A stretch of 64,000 nt of DNA from Paenibacillus hunanensis (GCF_014645615.1 NZ_BMMB01000001.1:793520-857519); one strand, 5' to 3'; shown: positions 29,292 through 38,956, counted from the first letter of the stretch. Translations and numbers: made by a program. The notes: generated from the letters alone by a model not told the origin.

Positions 29292-29411
29292 GCAGTTGCA
29301 GTTGCAGTTGCAGTTGCAGTTGCAGTTGCAGTTGCAGTTGCAGTTGCAGTTGCAGTTGCAGTTGCAGTTGCAGTTGCAGTTGCAGTTGCAGTTGCAGTTG
29401 CAGTTGCAGTT
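29292..29411. repeat. Hexanucleotide array (GCAGTT)20
   Basis: Twenty perfect copies, non-coding, 30 bp from the second palindromic element. Differs from the 24059 array by one base per unit. Frames through it yield only Leu-Gln or Asn-Cys repeats. Confidence 0.97.
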
Positions 29412-29440
29412 TCGATTGCGTGTGCGCAAATACTTATGTT

Positions 29441-29587
29441 GCGTGTAGCACAGAACGCAGGAAAGGAAATAAGGGGAAAAGACGACTTTTGAGCGCGGGA
29501 ATCTACATTTCATCAAATTTCGTAGATTCCTGCGCGATACGGGAGTCTGTCCCCTTATTCCTTTTCGGAGTGGTGTACCTTGCCCAC
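29441..29587 (-). mobile_element. Palindromic MITE-like element, copy 2 (inverted)
   Basis: The minus strand reads CACCACTCCGAAAAGGAATA AGGGGA at one end and TCCCCTTATTTCCTTTCC at the other, matching copy 1. The inner stem here is GGGAATCTAC/GTAGATTCC, where paired bases changed together relative to copy 1 (CTT/AAG). It ends about 70 bp after the stop of the permease gene. Confidence 0.7.
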
Positions 29588-29656
29588 AAAAATGTAATTC
29601 CCAGTGAACAAGCTGTCTCTGTTGTCACACCCAATCCAATCTACACCCACTGAGCA

Positions 29657-30541
29657 TCAGCCCTTCACTGCACCCAGCAAAGCACCTTTCGTAAAATGCT
29701 TCTGTACAAAAGGATAAGCGATCAGCATCGGCACCGTAGCTACCACAATAACCGCCATCTTAATCGTTTGTGCTGGCGGAATGACATCCACAGAGCTGCC
29801 TTCTGCCTGCATACCGCTGGATACGATAACGATTTGACGTAGTAATACCTGAATCGGCCATTTGGTCGAATCGTTCAAATACAGAATGGCATTCATATAG
29901 GTGTTCCAATACGTAACGGCATAGAATAGGGAGATTGTTGCAATCGAAGGCAGCGCCAGTGGCAGCATGATTTTGAAAAATACACCAAAATCATTACAGC
30001 CATCAATCTTCGCTGATTCCTCCAGACTTTCCGGCAACGCCTGGAAGAAGTTGCGCATAATAATGAGGTTAAATGCATTGATCGCAACTGGCAGGATCAT
30101 CGACCAGTAGGAGTCGATCAGACCTACACTTTTAACGATGAGGAAGGTTGGGATCATACCGCCGCTGAATAGCATCGAGAATACGACGATAAAGTTAATA
30201 GCATTACGTCCAGCCAGATACTTACGGGATAGCCCATACGCCATGAAGGCGGTCAGCGCCATGCTGACGAATGTGCCGACCAGCGTTGTACCGATCGACA
30301 CGCCCAGGCCTTTAAAAATCGTCGGCGTGGATAAAATGTAGCGATACGCATCCAATGAAAAGCTAGTCGGAAACAAAATGAACTTTTTCGATACGACCTC
30401 CTGAGTAGAAGCGAATGAGCTGGCGATAACGTTTACAAAAGGCAGCAGACAGGCAAGAGCAATCACGATCAATAAAGTGTTATTTACAATGGTGAAAATC
30501 TTGTTTCCTATCGTTGTGTCTTTGCGAAGTGTCTGTTCCAT
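29657..30541 (-). CDS. Carbohydrate ABC transporter permease (LplC/YtcP type)
   Basis: 294 aa inner-membrane permease with six predicted helices, of the MalG-like subfamily that works with an LplB-type partner. The ATPase-contact EAA loop is EESAKIDGCNDFGVFFKIML. AAGGAGGT lies 8 nt before ATG 30541. It is transcribed away from its presumed partner permease (30816-31793); in related loci the two are co-directional. It probably imports pectin or rhamnogalacturonan oligosaccharides with the binding proteins at 31860-35008. No ATPase gene is nearby, as usual for this family, which uses a shared MsmX-like ATPase. Confidence 0.9.
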   Translation of the reverse strand: MEQTLRKDTTIGNKIFTIVNNTLLIVIALACLLPFVNVIASSFASTQEVVSKKFILFPTSFSLDAYRYILSTPTIFKGLGVSIGTTLVGTFVSMALTAFMAYGLSRKYLAGRNAINFIVVFSMLFSGGMIPTFLIVKSVGLIDSYWSMILPVAINAFNLIIMRNFFQALPESLEESAKIDGCNDFGVFFKIMLPLALPSIATISLFYAVTYWNTYMNAILYLNDSTKWPIQVLLRQIVIVSSGMQAEGSSVDVIPPAQTIKMAVIVVATVPMLIAYPFVQKHFTKGALLGAVKG

Positions 30542-30720
30542 GCAGGTGAACCTCCTTAGTCATCTTATACCTCTTCACTGTACCAGCCGCCTGGTGTTCC
30601 GTATATAATCAGGTCCCCAGATCATGGGCGAAATGACAGCAGAATCTCGTATAATCATTAGCTCACAGCGTAATCATCAGCTAAGATCCAATAGTGAAAA
30701 ACGTTGATATATCAGCATTT

Positions 30721-30734
30721 TGTAAACGCTATCA
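30721..30734. promoter_or_regulatory. cre site (CcpA) between divergent permease genes
   Basis: TGTAAACGCTATCA matches the CcpA consensus TGNAANCGNTNWCA at every fixed position. It lies in the shared promoter region, so both transcripts should be glucose-repressed. Confidence 0.8.
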
Positions 30735-30815
30735 CGAGATGATTATATACGGAATGGGCAGTGTGTTCTAAGCTTAGTCACGTAAGCGAGAATGTGCAAA
30801 GGAGGCTGCGAGCCG

Positions 30816-31793
30816 GTGAAGATGTCGAACGAAATTAAAATGTCCGATGCTGCCGCACTAGGGCTGGAACAAGAGAAAAAGGCGGTCAAAAAGAAGGGTC
30901 ACTTCGGAATCATGCGTAACAAATTTTTGTATCTAATGATTTTGCCTGGCTTCATTTATTTTGTTATTTTCAAGTATTTACCGATGGGTGGTCTGATCAT
31001 TTCATTTCAGGATTATCAGCCGTATCTCGGTATCTCCGACAGCCCCTGGGTAGGTATGAAGCATTTTATTCGTTTGTTCACCGAACCCACCTTTTTTATG
31101 CTATTAAGTAATACGCTCATCTTATTTGCGCTCAACATCGTAATCTTCTTTCCTTTACCGATTATACTGGCGCTCATGCTCAATGAAGTACGGCATCGGT
31201 ATTTTAAAAATGCGATCCAGACGATTATCTATATTCCTCACTTTATGTCCTGGGTAATTATCGTTTCCATTACTTATGTATTTCTCACCGTCGACGGTGG
31301 TGTGGTGAATGAAATGCTGGCAGCAATCGGCTTACCAAAGATCAGCTTCCTGACCTCACCGGAATGGCTGCGCACGATGTATATGGCACAGATCATCTGG
31401 AAAGAGCTGGGCTGGTCGACGATCATTTATCTGGCAGCGATCACTGTCGTGGATACACAATTATATGAAGCAGCGGAGATGGACGGTGCTGGACGCTGGC
31501 GCAAAACATGGCACGTTACCCTGCCAGCGATTCGTCCGGTTATTATCACACTGCTCATTCTGAAAATCGGTAGCACACTGGATCTCGGCTTTGAGCATAT
31601 GTACCTGCTGCTCAACTCGCTTAACCGCGAGGTCGCTGAAATCTTCGATACGTATATTTACACGGCCGGTTTGAAAAATGGACAACTCAGCTTTAGTACC
31701 GCAGTCGGCTTGTTCAAAGGATTGGTCGGTCTCGTTCTGATCATGCTAGCGAACCGCCTGGCTAAAAAGTTCGGCGAAGACGGCGTATATTAA
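30816..31793 (+). CDS. Carbohydrate ABC transporter permease (LplB type)
   Basis: 325 aa permease with six helices; the EAA loop is LYEAAEMDGAGRWRKTWHVT. The first 25 residues are a charged cytoplasmic tail. The GTG at 30816 is 10 nt after AAAGGAGG and is the best start; ATG 30822 is further away, and the frame's earlier ATG at 30792 overlaps the RBS. Followed in the same direction by two binding-protein genes, it forms the membrane channel together with the divergent 29657-30541 product. Confidence 0.9.
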   Translation: MKMSNEIKMSDAAALGLEQEKKAVKKKGHFGIMRNKFLYLMILPGFIYFVIFKYLPMGGLIISFQDYQPYLGISDSPWVGMKHFIRLFTEPTFFMLLSNTLILFALNIVIFFPLPIILALMLNEVRHRYFKNAIQTIIYIPHFMSWVIIVSITYVFLTVDGGVVNEMLAAIGLPKISFLTSPEWLRTMYMAQIIWKELGWSTIIYLAAITVVDTQLYEAAEMDGAGRWRKTWHVTLPAIRPVIITLLILKIGSTLDLGFEHMYLLLNSLNREVAEIFDTYIYTAGLKNGQLSFSTAVGLFKGLVGLVLIMLANRLAKKFGEDGVY

Positions 31794-31859
31794 GTCATTT
31801 CACGTAGATAACGCACATTTCAACTTCGAGTACATTCCAATTCAAAAGGGGATTAGGGT

Positions 31860-33377
31860 ATGAAATTGAAAACGAAAAAGAGATGGAATCTGGCACTGGT
31901 CGCAAGTCTTGCGCTTGCTACTGTACTCTCTGGCTGTGGCAACGGTAGCGAAGCGGATGCGAATCAAACCTATGATCCAAACTCCAAGCTGGAATTTACC
32001 TGGCTGAACATTTTGCATACCGCCTCACCGCCAACCGATGTGATCAAGAACAAGCTGGAGGAGTATACGAACTCCAAAATCAACTTTAGCTGGGTACCGG
32101 ATGCTTCAAAGGAGGAGCGTATCACAACTGCTCTGGCTTCCGGTCAGCTTGCCGATGTGGTGACCATCACGATGATGACCAACTCGACAGTGCGTAACTC
32201 ACTCAAGTCCGGCCTGTTCTGGGATGTAGGCCCGTATCTCGATAGCTATCCGAATTTGAAAAAGATTCCGCAGGAAGTACGCACTGCCGCTTCGATCGAA
32301 GGACATCTGTACGGCGTACCTTTTCAGAAAAATATGGCTCGCTCCGGTCTGATCCTGCGTAAAGATTGGCTCGATAAGCTTGGGCTGGAAGTACCGAAAA
32401 CGCTGGACGAGCTGTACAATGTCGCACGTGCCTTTACCGAGGATGACCCGGACGGCAACGGCAAAAATGATACGACTGGCTTCGGCGATCGTTCCGATCT
32501 GCGGTATAGCAGCTTCAAAACACTCAGCTCCTACTTTGGTACGCCAAATGGCTGGGCAGTGGATGCCAATGGCAAATTCACTCCAGAGTTTGATACACCG
32601 CAATATATGGAGACACTGAAATATTCCCACAAGCTGTATGAGAACGGCTATCTGACCCGTGACTTTGCGGTTACAGCGAAGACTGATCAGCAGCAGCAAT
32701 TTGCACAGGGACGTACAGGTATTTATACCGGTATGGTCGATATTTCCAGTCTGGAAAATATGTCACAAGGCTTGCAGAAAGGGATGGAGCTGGTGCCAGT
32801 GAACAAAATTTCCAATGGCGACGGCAAATATCATGTCTGGTCTGAAGGTAGCGGTGTAGGCGGATTGCTTGCATTCCCAAAATCCGAGGTCAAATCGGAA
32901 GCCGAGCTGAAGCGTCTGCTACAATTTGTAGATAAGCTGCTGGATAAGGAAGCATTTATGTACATGACTGGCGGGATCGAAGGCGAGCATTACAAGATCG
33001 ATGAAGATGGTTCGTTCAAAATTATCAATCAGGATAAATGGCAAGCTGATGTACAACCATTCGCTGCTTCTCGTCCAAGTGAAGTGACTTATAAGCTCAA
33101 GGACTCCAACCCACGTAAGCAAATGGCAAATGAACTGATTCAGGAAAATGATAAGTACGCAGTGCTTGATCCAACCGTACCACTTGATTCGCAGACGAAC
33201 AATGAACAGGGAACCGAGCTGCAAAAGATCGTCACAGACGCGACTTTCCGCTACATTATGGGCGAGCTCGATGATGAAGGCTTCAAGCAAGCCGTACAGA
33301 GCTGGAAGGATGCAGGCGGAACACGTATTACGGAAGAATATGAAGCCGCTTACAAAACGAGTCAGGGCAAGTCATAA
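31860..33377 (+). CDS. Oligosaccharide-binding lipoprotein (LplA/LipO type), paralog 1
   Basis: 505 aa solute-binding lipoprotein. The signal LALVASLALATVLSGCGNG ends in lipobox LSGC. The mature protein begins YDPNSKLEFTWLNILHTASP and includes a DPDGNGKNDTTG loop that looks like a calcium site (FTEDDPDGNGKND). It captures oligosaccharides for the LplB/LplC permeases, 66 bp downstream of the permease gene in one operon. It is closely related to the next gene along its whole length, so this is a tandem duplication with divergence. Confidence 0.92.
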   Translation: MKLKTKKRWNLALVASLALATVLSGCGNGSEADANQTYDPNSKLEFTWLNILHTASPPTDVIKNKLEEYTNSKINFSWVPDASKEERITTALASGQLADVVTITMMTNSTVRNSLKSGLFWDVGPYLDSYPNLKKIPQEVRTAASIEGHLYGVPFQKNMARSGLILRKDWLDKLGLEVPKTLDELYNVARAFTEDDPDGNGKNDTTGFGDRSDLRYSSFKTLSSYFGTPNGWAVDANGKFTPEFDTPQYMETLKYSHKLYENGYLTRDFAVTAKTDQQQQFAQGRTGIYTGMVDISSLENMSQGLQKGMELVPVNKISNGDGKYHVWSEGSGVGGLLAFPKSEVKSEAELKRLLQFVDKLLDKEAFMYMTGGIEGEHYKIDEDGSFKIINQDKWQADVQPFAASRPSEVTYKLKDSNPRKQMANELIQENDKYAVLDPTVPLDSQTNNEQGTELQKIVTDATFRYIMGELDDEGFKQAVQSWKDAGGTRITEEYEAAYKTSQGKS

Positions 33378-33490
33378 CGATTCATCCATTCATACTAAAT
33401 CATACCGAGTCATAATCAATCAGAGCCAGACTAGATTCGTCTTTTCGCAATGGATTATTGATAACCGATAGGTGGAGAGGAGCATTACGG

Positions 33491-35008
33491 ATGAAAAAGG
33501 AACGACAGATTGCCATGAAGAGATTGGCTGCTGTAATGGTGAGCAGTGCCATCGCCCTGACTGCTTGTGGTGGGCAGGGGGCATCCTCTGGCGAATATGA
33601 TGCAAATTCAAAAGCAACGATCACGTGGCTGAATATTTTGCATACCGCTTCCCCGCCAACCGATACGATTTTGAACAAGCTGGAAGAGAAGACAAATTCC
33701 GATATTACCTTCTCATGGATTCCAGATGCTTCCAAGGAAGAGCGGATTAACACAGCGCTCGCATCTGATTCACTAGCTGATATCGTGACCTTAACGATGC
33801 TGGACAACTCGTCTGTACGTAACTCGCTCAAGTCCGGTCTGTTCTGGGAAGTAGAGCCTTATTTGAAGGATTATCCGAACCTCGCTAAAATCTCACCGGA
33901 TACGATCAAGTCGGCATCGATTGGCGGCAAGCTATACGGTATTCCATTCCAAAAGGATCTGGCACGTAACGGGGTCACGCTGCGTAAAGACTGGCTCGAC
34001 AAGCTCGGTCTGGAGGTTCCCAAAACAACCGATGAGCTGATGGAGGTGGCGCGTGCCTTTACCGAGGATGATCCCGATGGCAATGGGCAGGATGATACGA
34101 CTGGCTTTGTTGATCGTAACGATCTGGTTTACGGTGCCTTCAAGACGCTCGGCTCGTACTTTGGCACACCAAATAACTGGCAGGTGAGCGCTGATGGCAA
34201 AATGACACCAGAGTTTATGACCGACGGTTATCTCAAAACGATGAACTACATGAAGCAGCTATACGACAAAGGCTATATGAACAAGGACTTTGCCGTAACT
34301 GCCAAAACCGATCAGCAGCAGAAGTTTGCACAGGGAAAAGCAGGCATTTATGTTGGCGCTCTGTTCGATAGCAAAAACCTGCTCAATATGTCCAAGGGTG
34401 TGCAGGATAATATGCAGCTGGTCATGGCTAATGATATTACCTCTACTGGAAAAGAAAGTGATCGCGCGATCTGGGCAGCGAACAACGGGATCGGCGGTCT
34501 GCTAGCCTTCCCGCGTACTGAGGTGAAGGATGAGGCACAGCTAAAGCGGATTTTACAATTCGTGAATGATCTGCTGGATGAGGATTCCTATGCATTGATG
34601 ACCTATGGTATTGAGGGTACACATTACAAGCTGGATGACAAGGATGCCGCAACGATCATCAATACCGATCTGTGGCAGCAGGAAGTACAGCCGTTTGCCG
34701 CAAGCCGTCCAAAGGAAAGTGGCTTCAAAATCCATGACGCTGATCCACTCAAGCAGCAAGCGGATAAAATGATCGCGGATAACGCGAACTATGCCGTGCT
34801 GAATCCAGCCTATTCGCTTGATTCGGAAACGTACAATACACAGGGCTCAGAGCTGCAAAAGATCATCACCGATGCTACATACAAGTATATTCTCGGTGAG
34901 ATCGACGAAGCAGGCTTTAAGGAAGCACTGGAAACATGGAAAAGCTCTGGCGGTAACAGCATCATTGCCGAATATGAAGCAGCGTACAAGCAAGCGCAGG
35001 GTCAATGA
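33491..35008 (+). CDS. Oligosaccharide-binding lipoprotein (LplA/LipO type), paralog 2
   Basis: 505 aa, same length and same order of motifs as the preceding gene (ITWLNILHTASPPTD, DASKEERINTALAS, FTEDDPDGNGQDDTTG). The lipobox is ALTACGG. GAGGAG lies 8 nt before ATG 33491; the open frame to 33458 has no RBS. Ligand-pocket segments differ from paralog 1, for example FVDRNDLVYGAFKTLGS against FGDRSDLRYSSFKTLSS, suggesting a related but different sugar. Retention of both copies beside a single permease pair implies two ligands share one channel. Confidence 0.92.
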   Translation: MKKERQIAMKRLAAVMVSSAIALTACGGQGASSGEYDANSKATITWLNILHTASPPTDTILNKLEEKTNSDITFSWIPDASKEERINTALASDSLADIVTLTMLDNSSVRNSLKSGLFWEVEPYLKDYPNLAKISPDTIKSASIGGKLYGIPFQKDLARNGVTLRKDWLDKLGLEVPKTTDELMEVARAFTEDDPDGNGQDDTTGFVDRNDLVYGAFKTLGSYFGTPNNWQVSADGKMTPEFMTDGYLKTMNYMKQLYDKGYMNKDFAVTAKTDQQQKFAQGKAGIYVGALFDSKNLLNMSKGVQDNMQLVMANDITSTGKESDRAIWAANNGIGGLLAFPRTEVKDEAQLKRILQFVNDLLDEDSYALMTYGIEGTHYKLDDKDAATIINTDLWQQEVQPFAASRPKESGFKIHDADPLKQQADKMIADNANYAVLNPAYSLDSETYNTQGSELQKIITDATYKYILGEIDEAGFKEALETWKSSGGNSIIAEYEAAYKQAQGQ

Positions 35009-35229
35009 TGGAATCGTCCATGCGTGCGTGTAGTTTTGGAGTGCATGATCGGCCATTCATCGTCTGGAAGGATGAATGTATAACACAGATGGAATTCATC
35101 TGATTTGTAACGTTCAAAGGGTTGCCTGTCACCATTATGGCGGCAGGCAAAGCTGTTTCAGGATAAGTAATTTTGGCACTCATGCCTTTTATCGAGAAGC
35201 AAGGAAATCCATTTTGCAGGAGGATTATG

Positions 35230-36396
35230 ATGACTACATTAGATGAGCAATCCCGCTGGGCAACACGAACTGCCGATTCGATTATGCAGCGTATGCCCTA
35301 TTTGCATGAAGCTCCAGAGCATCATGGCAAATGGTCGTATGATTATGGCGTAATTTTGAAAGGCTTCCAGCTGCTCTGGAAGCAGACAGGAGATCGTAAA
35401 TACTGGCAGTTTATCCGCAACAATATGGACCATTTTATTTATGAGGATGGCACGATTGGTGGCTATCGTCAGGATGAGTACAATATCGACCATATTAACA
35501 ACGGTAAGCTATTGTTCACGCTGCATCAGGATACAGGTGAAGAGCGGTATCGTCAGGCAGCAGCGTCGCTGCGTAAGCAGCTGAAAACACATCCACGCAC
35601 GTCAGAAGGAGCGTTCTGGCATAAGCAAATCTATCCGTATCAGATCTGGCTGGATGGGCTCTATATGGGTGCACCATTTTATCTGGAATATCTGCTGGCA
35701 TACGAGCAATCAGAAGGATTGGACGATGTAACCCGTCAATTCTTGCTCTGTGAGCAGCATACACGCGATGCGAAGACGGGATTGCTCTATCATGCATGGG
35801 ATGAGAAGAAGCAGCAGCCGTGGGCCGATGCGACTACTGGGCTATCGCCTAACTTCTGGGGTCGCTCGCTAGGCTGGTTTGTGATGGCACTGGTGGATGT
35901 ACTGGAAATATTACCAACCGAGCATGCTCATTATAGTGAGCTGAAGCGGATGCTGAATGATACACTGACCGCTGTTCGCCGTTATCAGGATGCCGAGACA
36001 GGCGTATGGTATCAGGTGATTGATCAGGGTAATCGCAAAGGCAATTATCTGGAAGCGTCGGCAACAGCGATGTTTGTCTATGCGATGGCAAAAGGGATTC
36101 GCCTTGGCTTACTTGATCCAGAATGGCAGCAGCCAACAGACTGGGCTTATGCGGGTATGATCTCGGAATTTGTACTGGAGACGAAGGAAGGCTGGGTTAA
36201 CTATAACAAAAACTGTCAGGTTGCAGGACTTGGCGGCGCTACCCAGCGCGATGGAACCTTTGCTTATTACATTAGTGAGCCGATTGTAACAAATGATCAG
36301 AAAGGGCTTGGTGCCTTTTTATTAGCATGTGCGGAGTATGAGCATGCTCTACAGGAGGATGGTAGCGATGAACCCCAATCTGTACAATATCGATAA
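35230..36396 (+). CDS. GH105 unsaturated rhamnogalacturonyl hydrolase
   Basis: 388 aa cytoplasmic enzyme of the YteR type that removes the unsaturated galacturonic acid left by pectate or rhamnogalacturonan lyases. The catalytic Asp is D142 in PYQIWLDGLYMGAPF. Further family segments are KWSYDYGVILKG, DHINNGK, SPNFWGRSLGW and NYLEASATAMFVYA. No signal peptide. AGGAGG lies 8 nt before ATG 35230 (5 before 35227). The GH28 gene starts inside its 3' end (overlap 29 nt), so the two are translationally coupled. Confidence 0.93.
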   Translation: MTTLDEQSRWATRTADSIMQRMPYLHEAPEHHGKWSYDYGVILKGFQLLWKQTGDRKYWQFIRNNMDHFIYEDGTIGGYRQDEYNIDHINNGKLLFTLHQDTGEERYRQAAASLRKQLKTHPRTSEGAFWHKQIYPYQIWLDGLYMGAPFYLEYLLAYEQSEGLDDVTRQFLLCEQHTRDAKTGLLYHAWDEKKQQPWADATTGLSPNFWGRSLGWFVMALVDVLEILPTEHAHYSELKRMLNDTLTAVRRYQDAETGVWYQVIDQGNRKGNYLEASATAMFVYAMAKGIRLGLLDPEWQQPTDWAYAGMISEFVLETKEGWVNYNKNCQVAGLGGATQRDGTFAYYISEPIVTNDQKGLGAFLLACAEYEHALQEDGSDEPQSVQYR

Positions 36397-37744
36397 TTAT
36401 GGTGCCTCCCCGAATACCGACCAGTTATCCACCGAAGCGATTGCGGCTGCGATTGAAGCCGCTTCGGATGCAGGTGGCGGCACGGTCTATATTCCAGCAG
36501 GTACGTATCATACGGGTGCTATCCTGCTGCAAAGCAATATCGAGCTACATGTGAGTGCTGGCGCTGTATTATCATTCAGCACCGATCCAGCTCATTACCC
36601 ACCTGTGCGCTCACGCTGGGAAGGTGTTCATCAGCATGTTCATGCTTCGTGTATTTATGGAGAACAGCTTCATAATGTGTCGATTACAGGAAGTGGACGT
36701 ATTGAAGGAAATGGTCAGGCGTGGTGGGAACTGTTTCGCAACAACCGCGAGCAGCTGGAGTATCCGCGTCCGAAGCTGATTAGCTTCGATCATTGCACCC
36801 GGATTACGATTCGTGATGTGCAGCTACGCAATTCACCCAGCTGGACAGTCAATCCGATCTGCTGCGAAATGGTCACAGTCGACAATATTACGATCCATAA
36901 TCCAGCCGATTCCCCGAATACCGATGGCATTAATCCAGAGTCATGCCGTAATGTGCATATTAGCAACTGCCATATCGATGTAGGTGACGACTGTATTACG
37001 ATCAAGTCCGGTACAGAGGATACGCCGGATCGGGTTCCCTGTGAGAATGTAACGGTTGTGAACTGTACGATGATGCATGGTCATGGTGGTGTCGTGATCG
37101 GTAGTGAGATGAGCGGAGATATTCGTAATGTCACCATTAGCAACTGTGTATTTAAACAGACCGACCGTGGGATTCGACTCAAGTCGCGTCGCGGTCGTGG
37201 CGGCACGGTAGAGGATATTCGGATTAGCAATATTGTGATGGAGGACGTGATCTGTCCGTTTATTATGAATCTATATTATTTTTGCGGCCCACGCGGTAAG
37301 GATAAGTATGTATGGGACAAAAATCCATACCCGATTACCGAAGAAACGCCTTGCTTCCGCCGTATCCATTTTGCCAATATTACAGCACGCCGTGTGCATG
37401 CAGCCGCTGGATTTCTGTACGGATTAGCCGAGCAGTACGTGTCCGAGGTGACCTTTTCCGATATCGATATTTCGATGGCAGAGGATGCCATTCCCGGTCG
37501 TCCGGCGATGATGGCAGGGATTGAGGATATGAACAATCGGGGCTTCTATCTTGGTAATGTGCGTGATGTGCGATTCAACCGTGTCACGATTGAGAATCAT
37601 GAAGGCCCTGCCTTTTATATTGAAAATGGGGAAGAGGTCGATGTAATCGATTGTCGTTCGCGCCGGACGAAGCGTGAGGAGCAGCTTGTCGAGCGTGTGA
37701 CGATACAGCCATCTGCTGAGTCGGAGGCGCCTGTTCAATCTTAA
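36368..37744 (+). CDS. GH28 polygalacturonase-type glycoside hydrolase
   Basis: 458 aa right-handed beta-helix enzyme that hydrolyses galacturonide bonds, probably exo-acting on imported oligomers. Catalytic set: SPNTDG with D186, VGDDCIT with D207/D208, HGHGG, and RGIRLKS. It lacks a signal peptide, as do its neighbours. ATG 36368 follows AGGAGG by 8 nt and overlaps the GH105 gene. It is unusually tightly coupled to GH105, consistent with successive steps in the same compartment. Confidence 0.93.
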   Translation: MNPNLYNIDNYGASPNTDQLSTEAIAAAIEAASDAGGGTVYIPAGTYHTGAILLQSNIELHVSAGAVLSFSTDPAHYPPVRSRWEGVHQHVHASCIYGEQLHNVSITGSGRIEGNGQAWWELFRNNREQLEYPRPKLISFDHCTRITIRDVQLRNSPSWTVNPICCEMVTVDNITIHNPADSPNTDGINPESCRNVHISNCHIDVGDDCITIKSGTEDTPDRVPCENVTVVNCTMMHGHGGVVIGSEMSGDIRNVTISNCVFKQTDRGIRLKSRRGRGGTVEDIRISNIVMEDVICPFIMNLYYFCGPRGKDKYVWDKNPYPITEETPCFRRIHFANITARRVHAAAGFLYGLAEQYVSEVTFSDIDISMAEDAIPGRPAMMAGIEDMNNRGFYLGNVRDVRFNRVTIENHEGPAFYIENGEEVDVIDCRSRRTKREEQLVERVTIQPSAESEAPVQS

Positions 37745-37892
37745 AAATAATATATTGAAACTTAGATTGTATGAGTTGAGGTTAAATTTAAGGTTAACTC
37801 AGGGGATTCAGTTCAAAACGTATACCGTACGGGGATGCCAAGATGGATCGACTAAGACGAGATGTCTGGCAACGAAGGAGTGCAATGTAATC

Positions 37893-38813
37893 ATGACAGA
37901 GCAATCTCAACACATGCTCGGGCAAGACAATGACCCGTTATGGCAGCTGCTTGGCGATCTGCCAGCCATAGTGCCGATTACGAGTCAATATTTAGAACGC
38001 AGCGAGCAGGATGGCTATACGCTGGAAACGGTGCTGCTGGAGCTGAATGGACTGGAAAAGGTGCCTGCATCGATTGCCTTGCCACGAGAAGGCGCGGGCC
38101 CTTTTCCACTGATCATATTTAATCATTCTCATGGCGGCAATTATACAGGTGGGCGGCGTGAGCTGATTCATAGCAGTGCTTATTTACAGGAGCCTTCCTT
38201 TGCTTCGGTGCTAACAGGCATGGGCTATGCGGTCTGCTGTATCGATATGTGGTGCTTTGGTGAGCGAAGTGGTCGCGCAGAGAGCGAGACGGTGAAGGAA
38301 ATGCTCTGGAATGGTCAGGTCATGTGGGGCATGATGCTCTATGACAATCGCCGTTTGATTGATTATATGTGCAGTCGGAAAGATATCGATGCTACTCGCA
38401 TTGGCACAATTGGGATGTCGATGGGAGGGCTGATGGCATGGTGGCTGGCAGCGCTGGATGAGCGTGTAAAGGTGATTGTGGATATCGCTGCTCAGGTAGA
38501 CGCACATACGCTGATCGCCAATCGTGGGCTGGATCATCACGGCTTCTATTCGTATGTGCCAGGCTTGCTCAAGCAGTATACGACACTGGATATTCAGCGC
38601 CGCATCGCGCCGCGTCCACGGATGAGTCTGGTCGGTCGTCATGACCGATTATGTCCGCTAGAAGGGGTAGAGCATCTGGCGGCAGGCTTACAAAAGGTCT
38701 ATGCCGAGGCAGGCTACTCTGAGCACTGGCAGCCAGTCATTGGCAGTGGTGGGCATATGGAAACGATGGAGATGCGAGCGGCATGGATGCCATTTTTACA
38801 AAAATATATGTAG
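37893..38813 (+). CDS. Alpha/beta hydrolase, acetyl-xylan-esterase/dienelactone-hydrolase-like
   Basis: 306 aa. IIFNHSHGGNYTGG holds the oxyanion hole; the nucleophile elbow is GMSMGGLMAWW. The acid is in LVGRHDRLCP and the His in GSGGHMETMEM. Length and layout fit cytoplasmic esterases that remove acetyl or other ester groups from sugars. Substrate is not shown, but position inside the pectin operon suggests a pectin ester. GAAGGAG lies 12 nt before ATG 37893; the open frame upstream has no RBS. A strong hairpin separates it from the next gene. Confidence 0.8.
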   Translation: MTEQSQHMLGQDNDPLWQLLGDLPAIVPITSQYLERSEQDGYTLETVLLELNGLEKVPASIALPREGAGPFPLIIFNHSHGGNYTGGRRELIHSSAYLQEPSFASVLTGMGYAVCCIDMWCFGERSGRAESETVKEMLWNGQVMWGMMLYDNRRLIDYMCSRKDIDATRIGTIGMSMGGLMAWWLAALDERVKVIVDIAAQVDAHTLIANRGLDHHGFYSYVPGLLKQYTTLDIQRRIAPRPRMSLVGRHDRLCPLEGVEHLAAGLQKVYAEAGYSEHWQPVIGSGGHMETMEMRAAWMPFLQKYM

Positions 38814-38956
38814 TGTGGATGCAGCGTCTGGAGACGAAGTGGATGCTCCATGACCTATCCATCTGCCATCTATCAGTAGCCATGCGAAGAAGCAACCATT
38901 CGATGGTAACGATATCCTATATCAAATTACAGCTATCAAATCACAACGTCATCGAG

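Noticed and set aside
29260..29516. Leu-Gln and Asn-Cys repeat proteins on the two strands
   Set aside because: Both come from the GCAGTT array and lack an RBS.
36329..36367. Upstream extension of the GH28 gene
   Set aside because: Lies inside GH105 and before the AGGAGG that sets the start at 36368.
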